Positions 25,659 through 33,901 of a DNA stretch of 64,000 bases are shown piece after piece (position 1 is the stretch's first letter; each line of letters begins with the position of its first letter). A model generated the notes under the pieces. The model had not been told where the DNA came from. It saw only the letters and a list, made by a program, of their open reading frames with translations, and made no database searches. A program made the position numbers and the translations under genes. The stretch comes from Prochlorococcus sp. MIT 0604 (GTDB taxonomy: Bacteria > Cyanobacteriota > Cyanobacteriia > PCC-6307 > Cyanobiaceae), in assembly GCF_000757845.1 (NCBI RefSeq), contig NZ_CP007753.1, positions 930,001 to 994,000 of the forward strand, in the 5' to 3' direction.

Positions 25659-26834
25659 TTATATAGTACTGACTATTATCTTACTAGCAGCTTCATCTGC
25701 ATTTTTTCTTGCCAAATTAATGTCAGAATTTGATGAGAGAACAACGCCCATTCTTCTGCCTTTTCTGGAAACTGGTTTGCCAAATATTAGCACTTTAGTT
25801 TTTTCAAATTCTAATGCTTCATTAAGACCCTCATAAATAGGATTTAAATACTCTTGGTTAGAGAGTATAACTCTGGTTGCAGAGGGTTCTATTAGATAAA
25901 TATGCGGTATTGGTAAATTTAAAAAAGCCCTTAAATGTAATTCAAATTCATTAATATTTTGACTAACTAATGTAACCATACCAGTGTCGTGTGGTCTTGG
26001 AGATAATTCTGAAAATATAACCTCACTTCCTTTTATAAAAAACTCTACTCCGTATAATCCAGCTCCATTAAGGTTATTTAATATTCTACTTGTCATTCGC
26101 TCAGCTTCAATAATTAAGGACTCCTTAATCTCTAAAGGTTGCCAACTACATTGATAGTCTCCATTAGATTGAAGATGTCCAATTGGTAAACAAAAAATAT
26201 TTTCACCATTTTCTTTTCTTACAGTTAGAAGAGTAAACTCAAAATCAAAATTAATAAATTCTTCAATAATTACACCTTTAACCTTTCCTCTTGAATTTGC
26301 TTGTGCCTGTTTCCAAGCATTTTGTAAATCATTTTTTGTTTCAACCAAACTCTGCCCTTTTCCTGAAGAGCTCATTAAAGGCTTAAGTAAAAGTGGGAAT
26401 CCAATTTCATCTGCTTTTTTTTCTAAATCATCAAATTCAAAAATATAATCAAATTTTGCAGTTTTAATTTTTAAATCTTTAGAAGCTAAGTCTCTTATTT
26501 TATCTCTATTCATTGTAATTTCTACAGTTCTGGCGTTGGGAACAATATTGAATCCTTCATCCTCGAGTTCTTTTAGGGCTTCAATTGAAAGTGCCTCTAT
26601 TTCTGGGACAACATAGTCAGGCTTAAATTCTTTTATAACATTTTTTAAAATATTTTTATCTCCCATATCAATTACTCTTGAATAATCAGCAACTTGCATT
26701 GCAGGTGCTTTTTCATATCGATCAATTGCAATAACTTCTAATCCTAATCTTTTGGATTCTATTACTAATTCTTTCCCAAGCTCGCCACTACCAAGCAATA
26801 AAATTCTTTTTTTAGAAAAAATTGATTCTTTCAT
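25659..26834 (-). CDS. purT: Formate-dependent phosphoribosylglycinamide formyltransferase
   Basis: A 391-residue ATP-grasp enzyme. N-terminus KRILLLGSGELGKELVIESK, then YEKAPAMQVADYSRVIDMGD, the ATP-grasp core PLMSSSGKGQSLV, and FSELSPRPHDTGMVTLVSQN, all typical of PurT. It makes formyl-GAR from GAR, ATP and formate, step three of purine synthesis, as an alternative to folate-dependent PurN. The gene is followed upstream by a small membrane-protein gene 11 bp away on the same strand, so it may be the second gene of a short operon. Confidence 0.95.
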   Translation of the reverse strand: MKESIFSKKRILLLGSGELGKELVIESKRLGLEVIAIDRYEKAPAMQVADYSRVIDMGDKNILKNVIKEFKPDYVVPEIEALSIEALKELEDEGFNIVPNARTVEITMNRDKIRDLASKDLKIKTAKFDYIFEFDDLEKKADEIGFPLLLKPLMSSSGKGQSLVETKNDLQNAWKQAQANSRGKVKGVIIEEFINFDFEFTLLTVRKENGENIFCLPIGHLQSNGDYQCSWQPLEIKESLIIEAERMTSRILNNLNGAGLYGVEFFIKGSEVIFSELSPRPHDTGMVTLVSQNINEFELHLRAFLNLPIPHIYLIEPSATRVILSNQEYLNPIYEGLNEALEFEKTKVLIFGKPVSRKGRRMGVVLSSNSDINLARKNADEAASKIIVSTI

Positions 26835-26845
26835 GTATATAAAAC

Positions 26846-27088
26846 TTATTCTTCATCACCAGAAGGTTTTGAAGATGTATCGTCTGTAATTTTTTTATCT
26901 TTAGAATAACTAAATAAAAAATTTCTACCAAACGAATTTTGGCTTCGCATGCTATTGGTTATTGATCTTGAAATTGCTCCTAAAAAAAAGATTCCAATCA
27001 TCGCCCAAATAATTCTTTCTAAAGCAATTGCAGGTAAAAAACCTTGACCGGAATTAATAATTTCAGTAAGTGGGTCTAAAGGGTCCAA
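26846..27088 (-). CDS. Unknown single-span protein, 80 aa
   Basis: Begins at TTG (MDPLDPLTEIINSGQGFLPA) with a membrane helix at about 24-44 (ALERIIWAMIGIFFLGAI) and a polar tail rich in Ser, Asp and Lys. The start is uncertain. It is immediately upstream of purT on the same strand. Function unknown. Confidence 0.5.
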   Translation of the reverse strand: MDPLDPLTEIINSGQGFLPAIALERIIWAMIGIFFLGAISRSITNSMRSQNSFGRNFLFSYSKDKKITDDTSSKPSGDEE

Positions 27089-27233
27089 ATTTAAACTTAT
27101 TAATAATATTTATTATAAAGGCTTAAATAAATGAAAAATTAAGACTTATAAAAGAAATAACCAAAACCACTATATAAATTAAACACAATAAAGTCTATAC
27201 AATGCTATCTTCAAAGGGTGATTTTTTTTAGAC

Positions 27234-27713
27234 ATGCAAGTTGACGTACAAAATACTACTGTTCTTTCCGCAGACGGATCTTCCATAAAACTAGGTGAAT
27301 ATTCAGGGGAAGTAATTTTAGTTGTTAATGTAGCTAGTTATTGCGGAAATACTGCTCAGTATGAGGATCTTCAAAAGCTACATGATTTATATTCAACCAA
27401 AGGCCTAAGAATACTTGCATTCCCTTGTAATGATTTCGGAAAACAAGAACCCGACTCTCTTTCAGAAATAAAAGATTTTTGCACAACAAAATATGGAGTT
27501 AAGTTTGAAATCTATGAAAAAGTTCATGCCAAAGGCAACACCACAGAACCATACACAACCCTTAACAAAGTTGATCCTGAAGGAGATGTTGAATGGAATT
27601 TTGAAAAGTTTCTGATAGGAAAAGATAGTAAAGTAATTGCAAGATTCAAACCAGGTGTTAAACCGTTTGACGAAAACTTAATAGCAGCTATCGAGGTAGC
27701 TTTAGATTCATAA
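27234..27713 (+). CDS. Glutathione peroxidase family protein
   Basis: A 159-residue protein with NVASYCGNTAQYEDLQKLHD, where Cys37 is the peroxidatic cysteine, FPCNDFGKQEPDS, the family's FPCNxFxxQEP motif, and a WNFEKFLIGKD segment. The usual sequence near the active Cys is ASKCGFT; here it is ASYCGNT, a mild divergence. In cyanobacteria these are NADPH- or thioredoxin-dependent hydroperoxide reductases of membrane lipids. It is a single gene with its own upstream region. Confidence 0.9.
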   Translation: MQVDVQNTTVLSADGSSIKLGEYSGEVILVVNVASYCGNTAQYEDLQKLHDLYSTKGLRILAFPCNDFGKQEPDSLSEIKDFCTTKYGVKFEIYEKVHAKGNTTEPYTTLNKVDPEGDVEWNFEKFLIGKDSKVIARFKPGVKPFDENLIAAIEVALDS

Positions 27714-27846
27714 AAACCTTCTTATAATTCAAATTAAAATATTAAAAATAGAGACCCTTTATATTGAATTAAAAAAAAATTATTCTAGAAGATATCCTAT
27801 TTTTAAGATTCAATCTTGTCTAGTATTCTTTTATTTATTTTAAATC

Positions 27847-28485
27847 TTATTTATTATCAGAATCAACTTCTACATCTATTATTTCATCTTTAACAGATCT
27901 TTTTTTAGGTTTAATTGATTTTACTTCGGACTCTACTTTTTCTTCTTTAACTTCACTTTCTTCTGGTTCCTCTGATTTTACTTCGGACTCTACTTTTTCT
28001 TCTTTAACTTCACTTTCTTCTGGTTCCTCTGATTTTACTTCGGACTCTACTTTTTCTTCTTTAACTTCACTTTCTTCTGGTTCCTCTGATTTTACTTCGG
28101 ACTCTACTTTTTCTTCTTTAACTTCACTTTCTTCTGGTTCCTCTGATTTCACTTCGGACTCTACTTTTTCTTCTTTAACTTCACTTTCTTCTGGTTCCTC
28201 TGATTTTACTTCGGACTCTACTTTTTCTTCTTTAACTTCACTTTCTTCTGGTTCCTCTGATTTTACTTCGGACTCTACTTTTTCTTCTTTAACTTCACTT
28301 TCTTCTGGTTCCTCTGATTTTACTTTTGAATTTTCTGAGCTTTGATCTTCATCTTTACTTAAGAGGAACTTTAATAGTTTCTTGAATAATAAGAAACCTT
28401 TTTCAACTCTTTTTGGACCTAAAATTGAAAGCAAAATTACTAATATTATGAATATTTCAGGTGAATTTAAACCTAATAGTTTCAT
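27847..28485 (-). CDS. TatA-like membrane protein with seven 19-residue repeats
   Basis: The N-terminal 40 residues, LNSPEIFIILVILLSILGPK then an amphipathic FLLFKKLLKFLL, have the TatA/TatB plan: short helix, GPK hinge, amphipathic helix. The C-terminal 150 residues are seven near-identical copies of a 19-residue unit (EEPEESEVKEEKVESEVKS), a highly acidic, disordered or coiled-coil tail. Its relation to real Tat translocase is inferred from the N-terminus only. Upstream, the secreted protein gene at 28533 lies 47 bp away on the same strand. Confidence 0.7.
   Translation of the reverse strand: MKLLGLNSPEIFIILVILLSILGPKRVEKGFLLFKKLLKFLLSKDEDQSSENSKVKSEEPEESEVKEEKVESEVKSEEPEESEVKEEKVESEVKSEEPEESEVKEEKVESEVKSEEPEESEVKEEKVESEVKSEEPEESEVKEEKVESEVKSEEPEESEVKEEKVESEVKSEEPEESEVKEEKVESEVKSIKPKKRSVKDEIIDVEVDSDNK
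27916..28314 (-). repeat. Seven tandem 57-bp repeats within the TatA-like gene
   Basis: A 57-bp unit occurs seven times head to tail, in frame, with almost no base differences; one C for T near 28150 is visible. This near identity in an AT-rich, third-position-drifting genome suggests recent expansion or gene conversion and a length that may vary between strains. Confidence 0.95.
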
Positions 28486-28532
28486 AAAATTTCATATTCT
28501 ATTTATATTTTAGTACATGCTAAAAATTTAAA

Positions 28533-28925
28533 CTAATTATTCTCAAAAGTTGGTAAATAGAGTTCCCTATTTGATGCAATTAAACCTTCTTCTTTAAAAA
28601 AAATCTCTAGGTCTTTTAGATCATTTATATCTACAAATTCACCACAATTATCTAATATATTATTATGTGTGAAATTCCATAAATCAGCCAAATATTCATC
28701 ATCATCTGGAAATGCAACAAATTTCAAATAAGTATTATTCAAAGCATATTCACTAGCAAAATCAGAATCTAAACCTTCCCTCTTAGCATCACAAAAAACC
28801 TTAGCAAATCTTTTGCCTACAGAAGTTTGAGCACTTGATAAATCTAAATTACCTTGCATAGCATTTACATTTATTGGAGCAATAAAAATAATTATTGGAA
28901 GAAAAATAGATACTAATATAAACAA
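28533..28925 (-). CDS. Secreted protein with conserved cysteine pair, paralogue of the 9.4-kb gene
   Basis: The N-terminus MFILVSIFLPIIIFIAPINV is a signal peptide (cleavage near NVNA). The mature part reads SVGKRFAKVFCDAKREGLDS, then an Ala-rich helix with NNTYLKF and ILDNCGEFVDIND, matching RISNNFSRKYCNAIQNGFS ... VVNDCGW of the 133-residue protein at 9354-9755. Two cysteines are in equivalent places. Both are followed on the same strand by a single-span membrane protein. Probably a lumenal or periplasmic family of picocyanobacteria; function unknown. Confidence 0.7.
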   Translation of the reverse strand: MFILVSIFLPIIIFIAPINVNAMQGNLDLSSAQTSVGKRFAKVFCDAKREGLDSDFASEYALNNTYLKFVAFPDDDEYLADLWNFTHNNILDNCGEFVDINDLKDLEIFFKEEGLIASNRELYLPTFENN

Positions 28926-29095
28926 GAAAAAATTTCCTTTTTGAATTTCAACTCAACATAAACTAGCAAAAAAAGTAATCAATTAGGCCTTTTTAAGTAA
29001 AAGCACTTATTATAAATTAAGAAATAAATAGAAAACATAAAATCAGCTCCATATCTGAATTTATAATAAAGAAAGATTAAATCAATTAAAATTAT

Positions 29096-30103
29096 ATGTC
29101 TTCAAATATAAGGCTAAAAGGAAGGGGAGTTAACAGAATAATTATGAGTAAGGTAATGCTATCGCCATTAGCAGGAGTTACAGATAACATTTTTAGACGA
29201 CTTGTACGTAAATGGGCTCCAAACTCTTTACTTTTTACAGAAATGATAAATGCCACAAGTCTTAAAAAAGGATATGGCACACAAAAAATCAATCAAATAG
29301 ATTTAGAAGAAGGTCCAATTGGAGTACAAATATTTGATAATAGGCCATATGCTGTTTCTGAAGCTGCGAAACAAGCTGAGGACTCTGGAGCTTTCTTAAT
29401 TGATATAAATATGGGATGTCCTGTAAAAAAAATTGCAAAGAAAGGTGGAGGCAGTGCCTTAATTAAAGACCGAAAACTTGCTATAGAATTAGTCAAAAAT
29501 GTTGTAAAAGCTGTTAGTGTTCCAGTAACAGTAAAAACAAGACTCGGATGGGATAGTAAAGAAGAGAATATAGAGGATTTCTTATTTAAACTTCAAGATG
29601 CGGGAGCAACGATGATCACACTTCATGGAAGAACAAGAAAACAGGGTTTTTCAGGCAAGTCAGATTGGGAAATGATCGGGAGACTTAAAAAGTTGTTGGA
29701 AATTCCAGTAATTGCTAATGGAGATATCAAAAATCCAGATGACGCTATTAATTGTTTAAAAAAAACAAATGCTGATGGTGTAATGATTGGACGAGGAATT
29801 TTAGGATCGCCATGGAAAATTGGAGAAATAGATTATGCTCTTAGAGAAAATAAAAATTTTAAAGAACCAAACACAGAAGAAAAACTATATTTAATTATTG
29901 AGCATCTTGATGAATTAATAAAAGAAAAAGGAGATCACGGTTTGCTTATTGCAAGAAAACATATCTCATGGACATGCAAAGACTTTAAAGGAGCATCAAA
30001 TTTGAGAAATAACTTGGTTAGAGCTGTTGATAAAAATGAAGTTAAAAATTTAATAATTAAAATGATTAAAACTTTGAATAATGAAAAAAATAGATTAGCT
30101 TAA
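29096..30103 (+). CDS. dus: tRNA-dihydrouridine synthase
   Basis: A 335-residue FMN-dependent reductase with MLSPLAGVTDNIFRRLVRKW, the PMAG-like flavin site, DINMGCPVKKIAKKGGGSAL with the catalytic Cys108, VTVKTRLGWD, and GADGVMIGRGILGSPW. It reduces specific uridines in the D-loop of tRNAs. The ATG at 29096 gives 16 extra residues; the ATG at 29144 (MSKVMLSPLAG) would also fit the family. Downstream, the DUF2470 gene starts 17 bp later and may be co-transcribed. Confidence 0.92.
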   Translation: MSSNIRLKGRGVNRIIMSKVMLSPLAGVTDNIFRRLVRKWAPNSLLFTEMINATSLKKGYGTQKINQIDLEEGPIGVQIFDNRPYAVSEAAKQAEDSGAFLIDINMGCPVKKIAKKGGGSALIKDRKLAIELVKNVVKAVSVPVTVKTRLGWDSKEENIEDFLFKLQDAGATMITLHGRTRKQGFSGKSDWEMIGRLKKLLEIPVIANGDIKNPDDAINCLKKTNADGVMIGRGILGSPWKIGEIDYALRENKNFKEPNTEEKLYLIIEHLDELIKEKGDHGLLIARKHISWTCKDFKGASNLRNNLVRAVDKNEVKNLIIKMIKTLNNEKNRLA

Positions 30104-30120
30104 AAAAAAATATTCTTTAA

Positions 30121-30378
30121 ATGAAAATTATTAGTAAAGAAACAAGTAAAAGAGTTTGTGATCACATGAACAATGATCACATTGATTCAGTGCACAAATA
30201 TCTTACCCATTATGGAAAGATATCAACATTTGAGAATGCCTTTATGGAAGAAATTAATAATAGTTATATAAAAATCAATTACGATGGCCAATCAGCAATT
30301 ATCAATTTTAAAAATGAAATATCTGAAGAAGAAATTCATTCAACTTTAGTATCAATGATTAAAGACATTAAAGAATAA
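30121..30378 (+). CDS. DUF2470 domain protein
   Basis: An 85-residue protein with RVCDHMNNDHIDSVHKYLTH, the HMNNDHxDS motif of DUF2470, which is found at the C-terminus of haem-related pyridoxamine-oxidase-like proteins and as small stand-alone proteins. The domain has been linked to haem-binding or haem oxygenase-type proteins. It follows dus by 17 bp. Function of the stand-alone form is unclear. Confidence 0.75.
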   Translation: MKIISKETSKRVCDHMNNDHIDSVHKYLTHYGKISTFENAFMEEINNSYIKINYDGQSAIINFKNEISEEEIHSTLVSMIKDIKE

Positions 30379-30396
30379 AATAATTTATAAAAAATT

Positions 30397-30561
30397 CTAA
30401 TTTTTATTTTCATAGTAATCAGTTATCTTTTTACATTCTTCAAATGAAAGCATGCTTAATCTAGATGTGGCTTTTATTTTTAAAATTGCACAAACAGCTA
30501 ATAAATCAGCGCTATCAACAGTAAGTGCTTCAGAAAGTTCCAGGACCCTAAGACCTTTCAT
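30397..30561 (-). CDS. Stand-alone IF2_N-like miniprotein, 54 aa
   Basis: An ATG at 30561 starts MKGLRVLELSEALTVDSADL, followed by LAVCAILKIKATSRLSMLSF. This follows the IF2_N pattern (xxRVxELAxELxVxSxDLLAxCxxLGIxAKSxxSxLxxEE): the helix-turn-helix-like domain at the N-terminus of translation initiation factor IF-2. It would be a separate 54-residue domain, convergent with the DUF2470 gene (18 bp between stops). Role unknown; an RNA- or ribosome-related adaptor is an inference. Confidence 0.65.
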   Translation of the reverse strand: MKGLRVLELSEALTVDSADLLAVCAILKIKATSRLSMLSFEECKKITDYYENKN

Positions 30562-30603
30562 TAGTATTAAAAAATCTTTTCTACATTATCAATAACCTTA
30601 AAA

Positions 30604-30840
30604 TCAATGGGCTGCATTTTTCCCTAAACCTGCAACGAATGGAAAAGTTTGTTCATCACCAAATATATCTTCTACCGAAGAATTAGAAATATTAGTTTTT
30701 TTATTATCAGGCTTAACTTCTTCAATTTCATTAGAAATATTATCTTTAATGTTATTTTCAATTTCTTTTGCTAATAAATTATTCGTATTAGAAAATATTG
30801 AAAAAACTAATACACATAAAAACAAAACAATTCTTTTCAT
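30604..30840 (-). CDS. Secreted protein, 78 aa
   Basis: N-terminus MKRIVLFLCVLVFSIFSNTN with cleavage near LLA, then an acidic, Asn/Ser-rich linker and a short C-terminus TFPFVAGLGKNAAH. The mature protein is small and polar with no cysteines. Exported to the periplasm or lumen. Function unknown. Confidence 0.6.
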   Translation of the reverse strand: MKRIVLFLCVLVFSIFSNTNNLLAKEIENNIKDNISNEIEEVKPDNKKTNISNSSVEDIFGDEQTFPFVAGLGKNAAH

Positions 30841-30941
30841 AAAAAAAATTTATCTAATACTATTTTTATATGCCAATAGTGTTATTTAGAAAAACTAGAT
30901 AATTTTAAAACAAATCTATATAAATCAAAATCAAAAAATAT

Positions 30942-31178
30942 TCATCTTCCCAACTTATTTCTATTTTTAAATCTAATTAAAAAATAAAGACCTAGTAACA
31001 AAAGAATTGCCAAGGAGTACTGATTAAGAAAAACATAAACCATATAGACGAGAAAGGGGAATAAGCACGCCCTCTTGAAATTTAATTTCTGTTCCTTTGA
31101 CATATTTTTCCAATTTAAATATTCTTCCCATTGAAAAATCTTCTTCATTTTTCTACTTTTATTTTTACGATTAAACAT
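30942..31178 (-). CDS. Small basic membrane protein, 78 aa
   Basis: A strongly basic N-terminal region (RKNKSRKMKKIFQWEEYLNW) followed by two hydrophobic stretches (about 40-53 and 55-70; FPFLVYMVYVFLN and LAILLLLGLYFLIRF). No recognised family. Confidence 0.55.
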   Translation of the reverse strand: MFNRKNKSRKMKKIFQWEEYLNWKNMSKEQKLNFKRACLFPFLVYMVYVFLNQYSLAILLLLGLYFLIRFKNRNKLGR

Positions 31179-31281
31179 AACTTTATAAATATAGTTTTGG
31201 TGATTCTTATGTTAATAAATAAAATTAATCTACAATATCAAAATATGTTTTTTTATTGAATTAAAATTTTCTAAATAAAAG

Positions 31282-31701
31282 ATGAACTCAAAACCAGTTT
31301 GGAAAATAGAAAAAATTGTTTTACCTCAACATGCAGATCATGCAGGGGTAATGTGGCACGGTAAATATTTTAATTGGCTTGAAGAAAGCAGAATAAATGC
31401 ACTTTCAGAAGTAGGTATAAGTTATTTCGAACTAACTAAAAATGGCTTAGATTTACCTTTAATCAATACTTCTATAAAATATAAATCTCCTTTATTTCTT
31501 GGTGAAAAAATAACAATCGAGAGCGAATTCAATATTGATAAAAGTCCTAGGATTAATGTAATTTCAAAATTTCATAACAAGAAAAATGAAATCTTAACGA
31601 TTGCTGAAGTCAATTTAGTCTTAATAAATAAACTGAATTTTTCTATAATAAGAAAAAGACCAGATTTCCTATCGGAAGCCTTTTGTAAATTAAATGGTTG
31701 A
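31282..31701 (+). CDS. Hot-dog fold acyl-CoA thioesterase
   Basis: The core LPQHADHAGVMWHGKYFNWLE is that of the 4-hydroxybenzoyl-CoA thioesterase/YbgC group, with Asp18 in the ADHAG motif as the catalytic residue. In cyanobacteria this subgroup includes the DHNA-CoA thioesterase of phylloquinone synthesis (slr0204 in Synechocystis), so that function is a good candidate. It could also be a general acyl-CoA thioesterase. Length 139 residues is usual. Confidence 0.75.
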   Translation: MNSKPVWKIEKIVLPQHADHAGVMWHGKYFNWLEESRINALSEVGISYFELTKNGLDLPLINTSIKYKSPLFLGEKITIESEFNIDKSPRINVISKFHNKKNEILTIAEVNLVLINKLNFSIIRKRPDFLSEAFCKLNG

Positions 31702-31735
31702 AATTATTATCCGCCAATTCAACGATTTATTAATT

Positions 31736-31933
31736 ATGAATATATTTCAAGTTATTGATTCTTATCAATATGAAATGGAATCAAGATATCAAGAAAAATC
31801 AATGCTCACTAATCTTTTTACAGAGCACAAATTTATAGGATGGTTAGGGTTGTTTATAGTATTTTTCTCTATCTTTGCAATTTTTGTTTTTCAATTTCTT
31901 GAGTGGGAAAGTAATGACAATAATAAAAGTTAA
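31736..31933 (+). CDS. Small membrane protein, 65 aa
   Basis: From ATG at 31736: MNIFQVIDSYQYEMESRYQE then a membrane helix (WLGLFIVFFSIFAIFVFQFL) and a polar end. An ATG at 31694 in frame overlaps the thioesterase by 8 bp and would give 79 residues; both remain possible. Probably in the same transcript. Unknown function. Confidence 0.55.
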   Translation: MNIFQVIDSYQYEMESRYQEKSMLTNLFTEHKFIGWLGLFIVFFSIFAIFVFQFLEWESNDNNKS

Positions 31934-31973
31934 GAAGATTTAATGCTTATAATTCAACTGAATGACTTAAAAA

Positions 31974-32225
31974 ATGGCTATCTACTTAAAAATAACTAAC
32001 CCTACAGAGGTTGTAAAAAAAAAGACTTCAAAATGGCTTACAGATATTACACCTGAAAGAATTGATAGAAAATTGGTCGAGGATGAGGTAATAAAAGGCA
32101 TTATCGAGCAATTAACATTAGAAGGCATAAAAGGAGAAATATCAGCAATTAATGGGTTTGAAGTAAATGAATCTTCAGTAATAACAAAAAATAATTTTGT
32201 TATTAGAAAAACAAAAACTTTTTAG
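31974..32225 (+). CDS. Unknown soluble protein, 83 aa
   Basis: MAIYLKITNPTEVVKKKTSK, then LEGIKGEISAINGFEVNESS and a basic end. A mixed alpha/beta small protein without motif. It lies between the small membrane gene and the Mrr-like nuclease, with 20 bp to the latter, so probably co-transcribed with it. Confidence 0.55.
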   Translation: MAIYLKITNPTEVVKKKTSKWLTDITPERIDRKLVEDEVIKGIIEQLTLEGIKGEISAINGFEVNESSVITKNNFVIRKTKTF

Positions 32226-32245
32226 ATAGAAAATAAAAATCTTTA

Positions 32246-33115
32246 ATGAAAAATTTTTTTATTTTAATTATTTTTATCATTTTTTTAATTTTTATAATTG
32301 TAAGAGATTATCAAATTAAGAAGAAAAAGTTAAAATTAAACAATGCCTTAAATTCCAATTTCTTTATTCAAACAATTAATAAATTAATTGACGAGAACAA
32401 ATACAATTTGTTAGAGGAGAGGATCAGATTGAGGGAGATAGATGCTTACGGTAATGAGGATTATAAAAAATGGATTGGCAATCCACCTCTTGATGAAAAA
32501 GCCATTGAAAAAAATATATTTAATGGATCTAAGCGATTTAAAGAGGGTATACCATACTTCTATGAAAAAGTAATTTTAAAAGAATTTGGAAGTACGGAAT
32601 TATTTTTCGAAAAGTGGAGATCCTATTGTCATGAAAATCCTACTATTGATGATGAGATAATTGGATCTATTAGAAAGCTCGAGACTGAAGATTGGTTTGT
32701 TTTCATAGCAAGTCAAATTGAGAAATCATGCTTAAACCTAATAGAAAAAAACTACTCAAGAAAAAAAAAGGGAAACTACCAAAAAGGTATTAGATTTGAA
32801 AATCATTGTATGGAAATTCTCAAACAAAATGGCTGGGAAGTAAAAGAAACCCCTATTACAGGAGATCAAGGGGTTGACTTAATTGCGTCAATAAATGATT
32901 TGAGAATATGTATACAATGCAAAGATCATGAAAAAGCCATTGGAAATAAAGCAGTTCAGGAAATTTCAGCTGGTAAATTATTTTGGAAAGGTACACATGC
33001 AATAATAGTCTCAAAATCTGGCTTTACAAAGTCTGCTCATCAACTAGCAAAATCAAATAAAGTGGAACTAATCAATGAATATCAATTAAAAGATTTAGAA
33101 AAGTTTATTGTTTAA
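32246..33115 (+). CDS. Mrr-like restriction endonuclease with N-terminal membrane anchor
   Basis: The N-terminus is a membrane helix (FFILIIFIIFLIFIIV, about residues 3-18). The C-terminal 100 residues carry the Mrr catalytic fold: FENHCMEILKQNGWEVKETP, GDQGVDLIASIND, CIQCKDHEKAIGNKAVQEIS, so the D-(X)n-Q-x-K motif is complete (Asp in GDQGVD and Lys in QCK). Mrr enzymes cut DNA, often methylated. The middle is rich in charged residues and has no domain I recognise. A membrane-bound nuclease might act on incoming DNA, but that is inference. Confidence 0.8.
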   Translation: MKNFFILIIFIIFLIFIIVRDYQIKKKKLKLNNALNSNFFIQTINKLIDENKYNLLEERIRLREIDAYGNEDYKKWIGNPPLDEKAIEKNIFNGSKRFKEGIPYFYEKVILKEFGSTELFFEKWRSYCHENPTIDDEIIGSIRKLETEDWFVFIASQIEKSCLNLIEKNYSRKKKGNYQKGIRFENHCMEILKQNGWEVKETPITGDQGVDLIASINDLRICIQCKDHEKAIGNKAVQEISAGKLFWKGTHAIIVSKSGFTKSAHQLAKSNKVELINEYQLKDLEKFIV

Positions 33116-33119
33116 ATGT

Positions 33120-33524
33120 TTATATCAATTGAGTTAAGCCCTCTTTGTAAAGCAAAAGTGTTGTAAAAATTCCTGAGGCCCACATTAAACCTCTAGCTGT
33201 GGGGATATTAAATATATATGCACCAATATATAAAAAACGAAAAATAGGATGAATCAATGCTGCAATTATTGCAATATTAGAGTCAGTTAAACTAATCAAA
33301 CAAAGAAGACATGCGGGTGCATGTAGGGAAATACTTTCCCAACAATTTTGATGACACCAAACTGCTCTTTTTCCAAAAGAAGGTAATTCATCGAATAAAG
33401 CCCTTGGAGCAGACATATTTTCAACAGAATATCCCGCTTTAACTCTACCTATAGTTAATGGAATAATTGATAATAAAACAACACCAACTGATAGACAAAG
33501 GCTCCAGGCAAAAGCTACTTGCAT
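33120..33524 (-). CDS. MAPEG-family membrane protein
   Basis: A 134-residue protein with four hydrophobic spans and the MAPEG-type segment RALFDELPSFGKRAVWCHQN, CWESISLHAPACLLC and HPIFRFLYIGAYIFNIPTAR. MAPEG proteins are membrane-bound glutathione-linked transferases or peroxidases; bacterial members are poorly characterised. The GPx at 27.2 kb also belongs to thiol-peroxide metabolism but is not adjacent. Confidence 0.75.
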   Translation of the reverse strand: MQVAFAWSLCLSVGVVLLSIIPLTIGRVKAGYSVENMSAPRALFDELPSFGKRAVWCHQNCWESISLHAPACLLCLISLTDSNIAIIAALIHPIFRFLYIGAYIFNIPTARGLMWASGIFTTLLLYKEGLTQLI

Positions 33525-33641
33525 ATGATTTAAATAATATTATTAGCTTAATAATTGAAGCTCGTTATCGTGATAAATGAAAAATCATTACCATAGATAA
33601 AACTTTGCAAAAAATGCTGTAATTTATAAAAAAAATCATTT

Positions 33642-33767
33642 ATGGATATTTCAAAGATAATTCTAATTTTTGGCATAAGTTTACTAATATATTCTGCTTT
33701 TCTGTTTTTAGGATTTTTTCTTAAGAATAAAAATCTAAAGGCACAGAATCTAAAAAAAGAAGAATAG
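33642..33767 (+). CDS. Small membrane protein, 41 aa
   Basis: ATG frame MDISKIILIFGISLLIYSAF, then LFLGFFLKNKNLKAQNL and a basic end. The reverse-strand frame at 33548-33781 is less convincing. One membrane helix. It is followed by a 23-codon frame and then the gene at 33898. Confidence 0.45.
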   Translation: MDISKIILIFGISLLIYSAFLFLGFFLKNKNLKAQNLKKEE

Positions 33768-33829
33768 ATTATTAATGCCACGAAAATTTCTATTTTCTCA
33801 ATATTTTTATATCTTTTTGAATATATTTA

Positions 33830-33901
33830 ATGGAAATAAATTTTGATCCAAATAATAATAAGGGATATTTGAAATTAAATAAGACAGTTGCTGGTATATG
33901 A
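33830..33901 (+). CDS. Possible 23-aa leader peptide coupled to the next gene
   Basis: A frame reading MEINFDPNNNKGYLKLNKTV ends with TGA overlapping the next ATG (ATGA at 33898-33901). Such an overlap suggests translational coupling, but the peptide is very short. Function unknown. Confidence 0.35.
   Translation: MEINFDPNNNKGYLKLNKTVAGI

Noticed and set aside
27916-28314. Regular repeats resembling a CRISPR array
   Set aside because: The units are contiguous 57-bp copies with no unique spacers and are translated in frame as a protein tail.
33548-33781. Reverse-strand 77-codon frame
   Set aside because: It is antisense to a better plus-strand 41-aa membrane-protein frame and has shadow-type composition (Lys/Phe/Arg mixture without hydrophobic logic).
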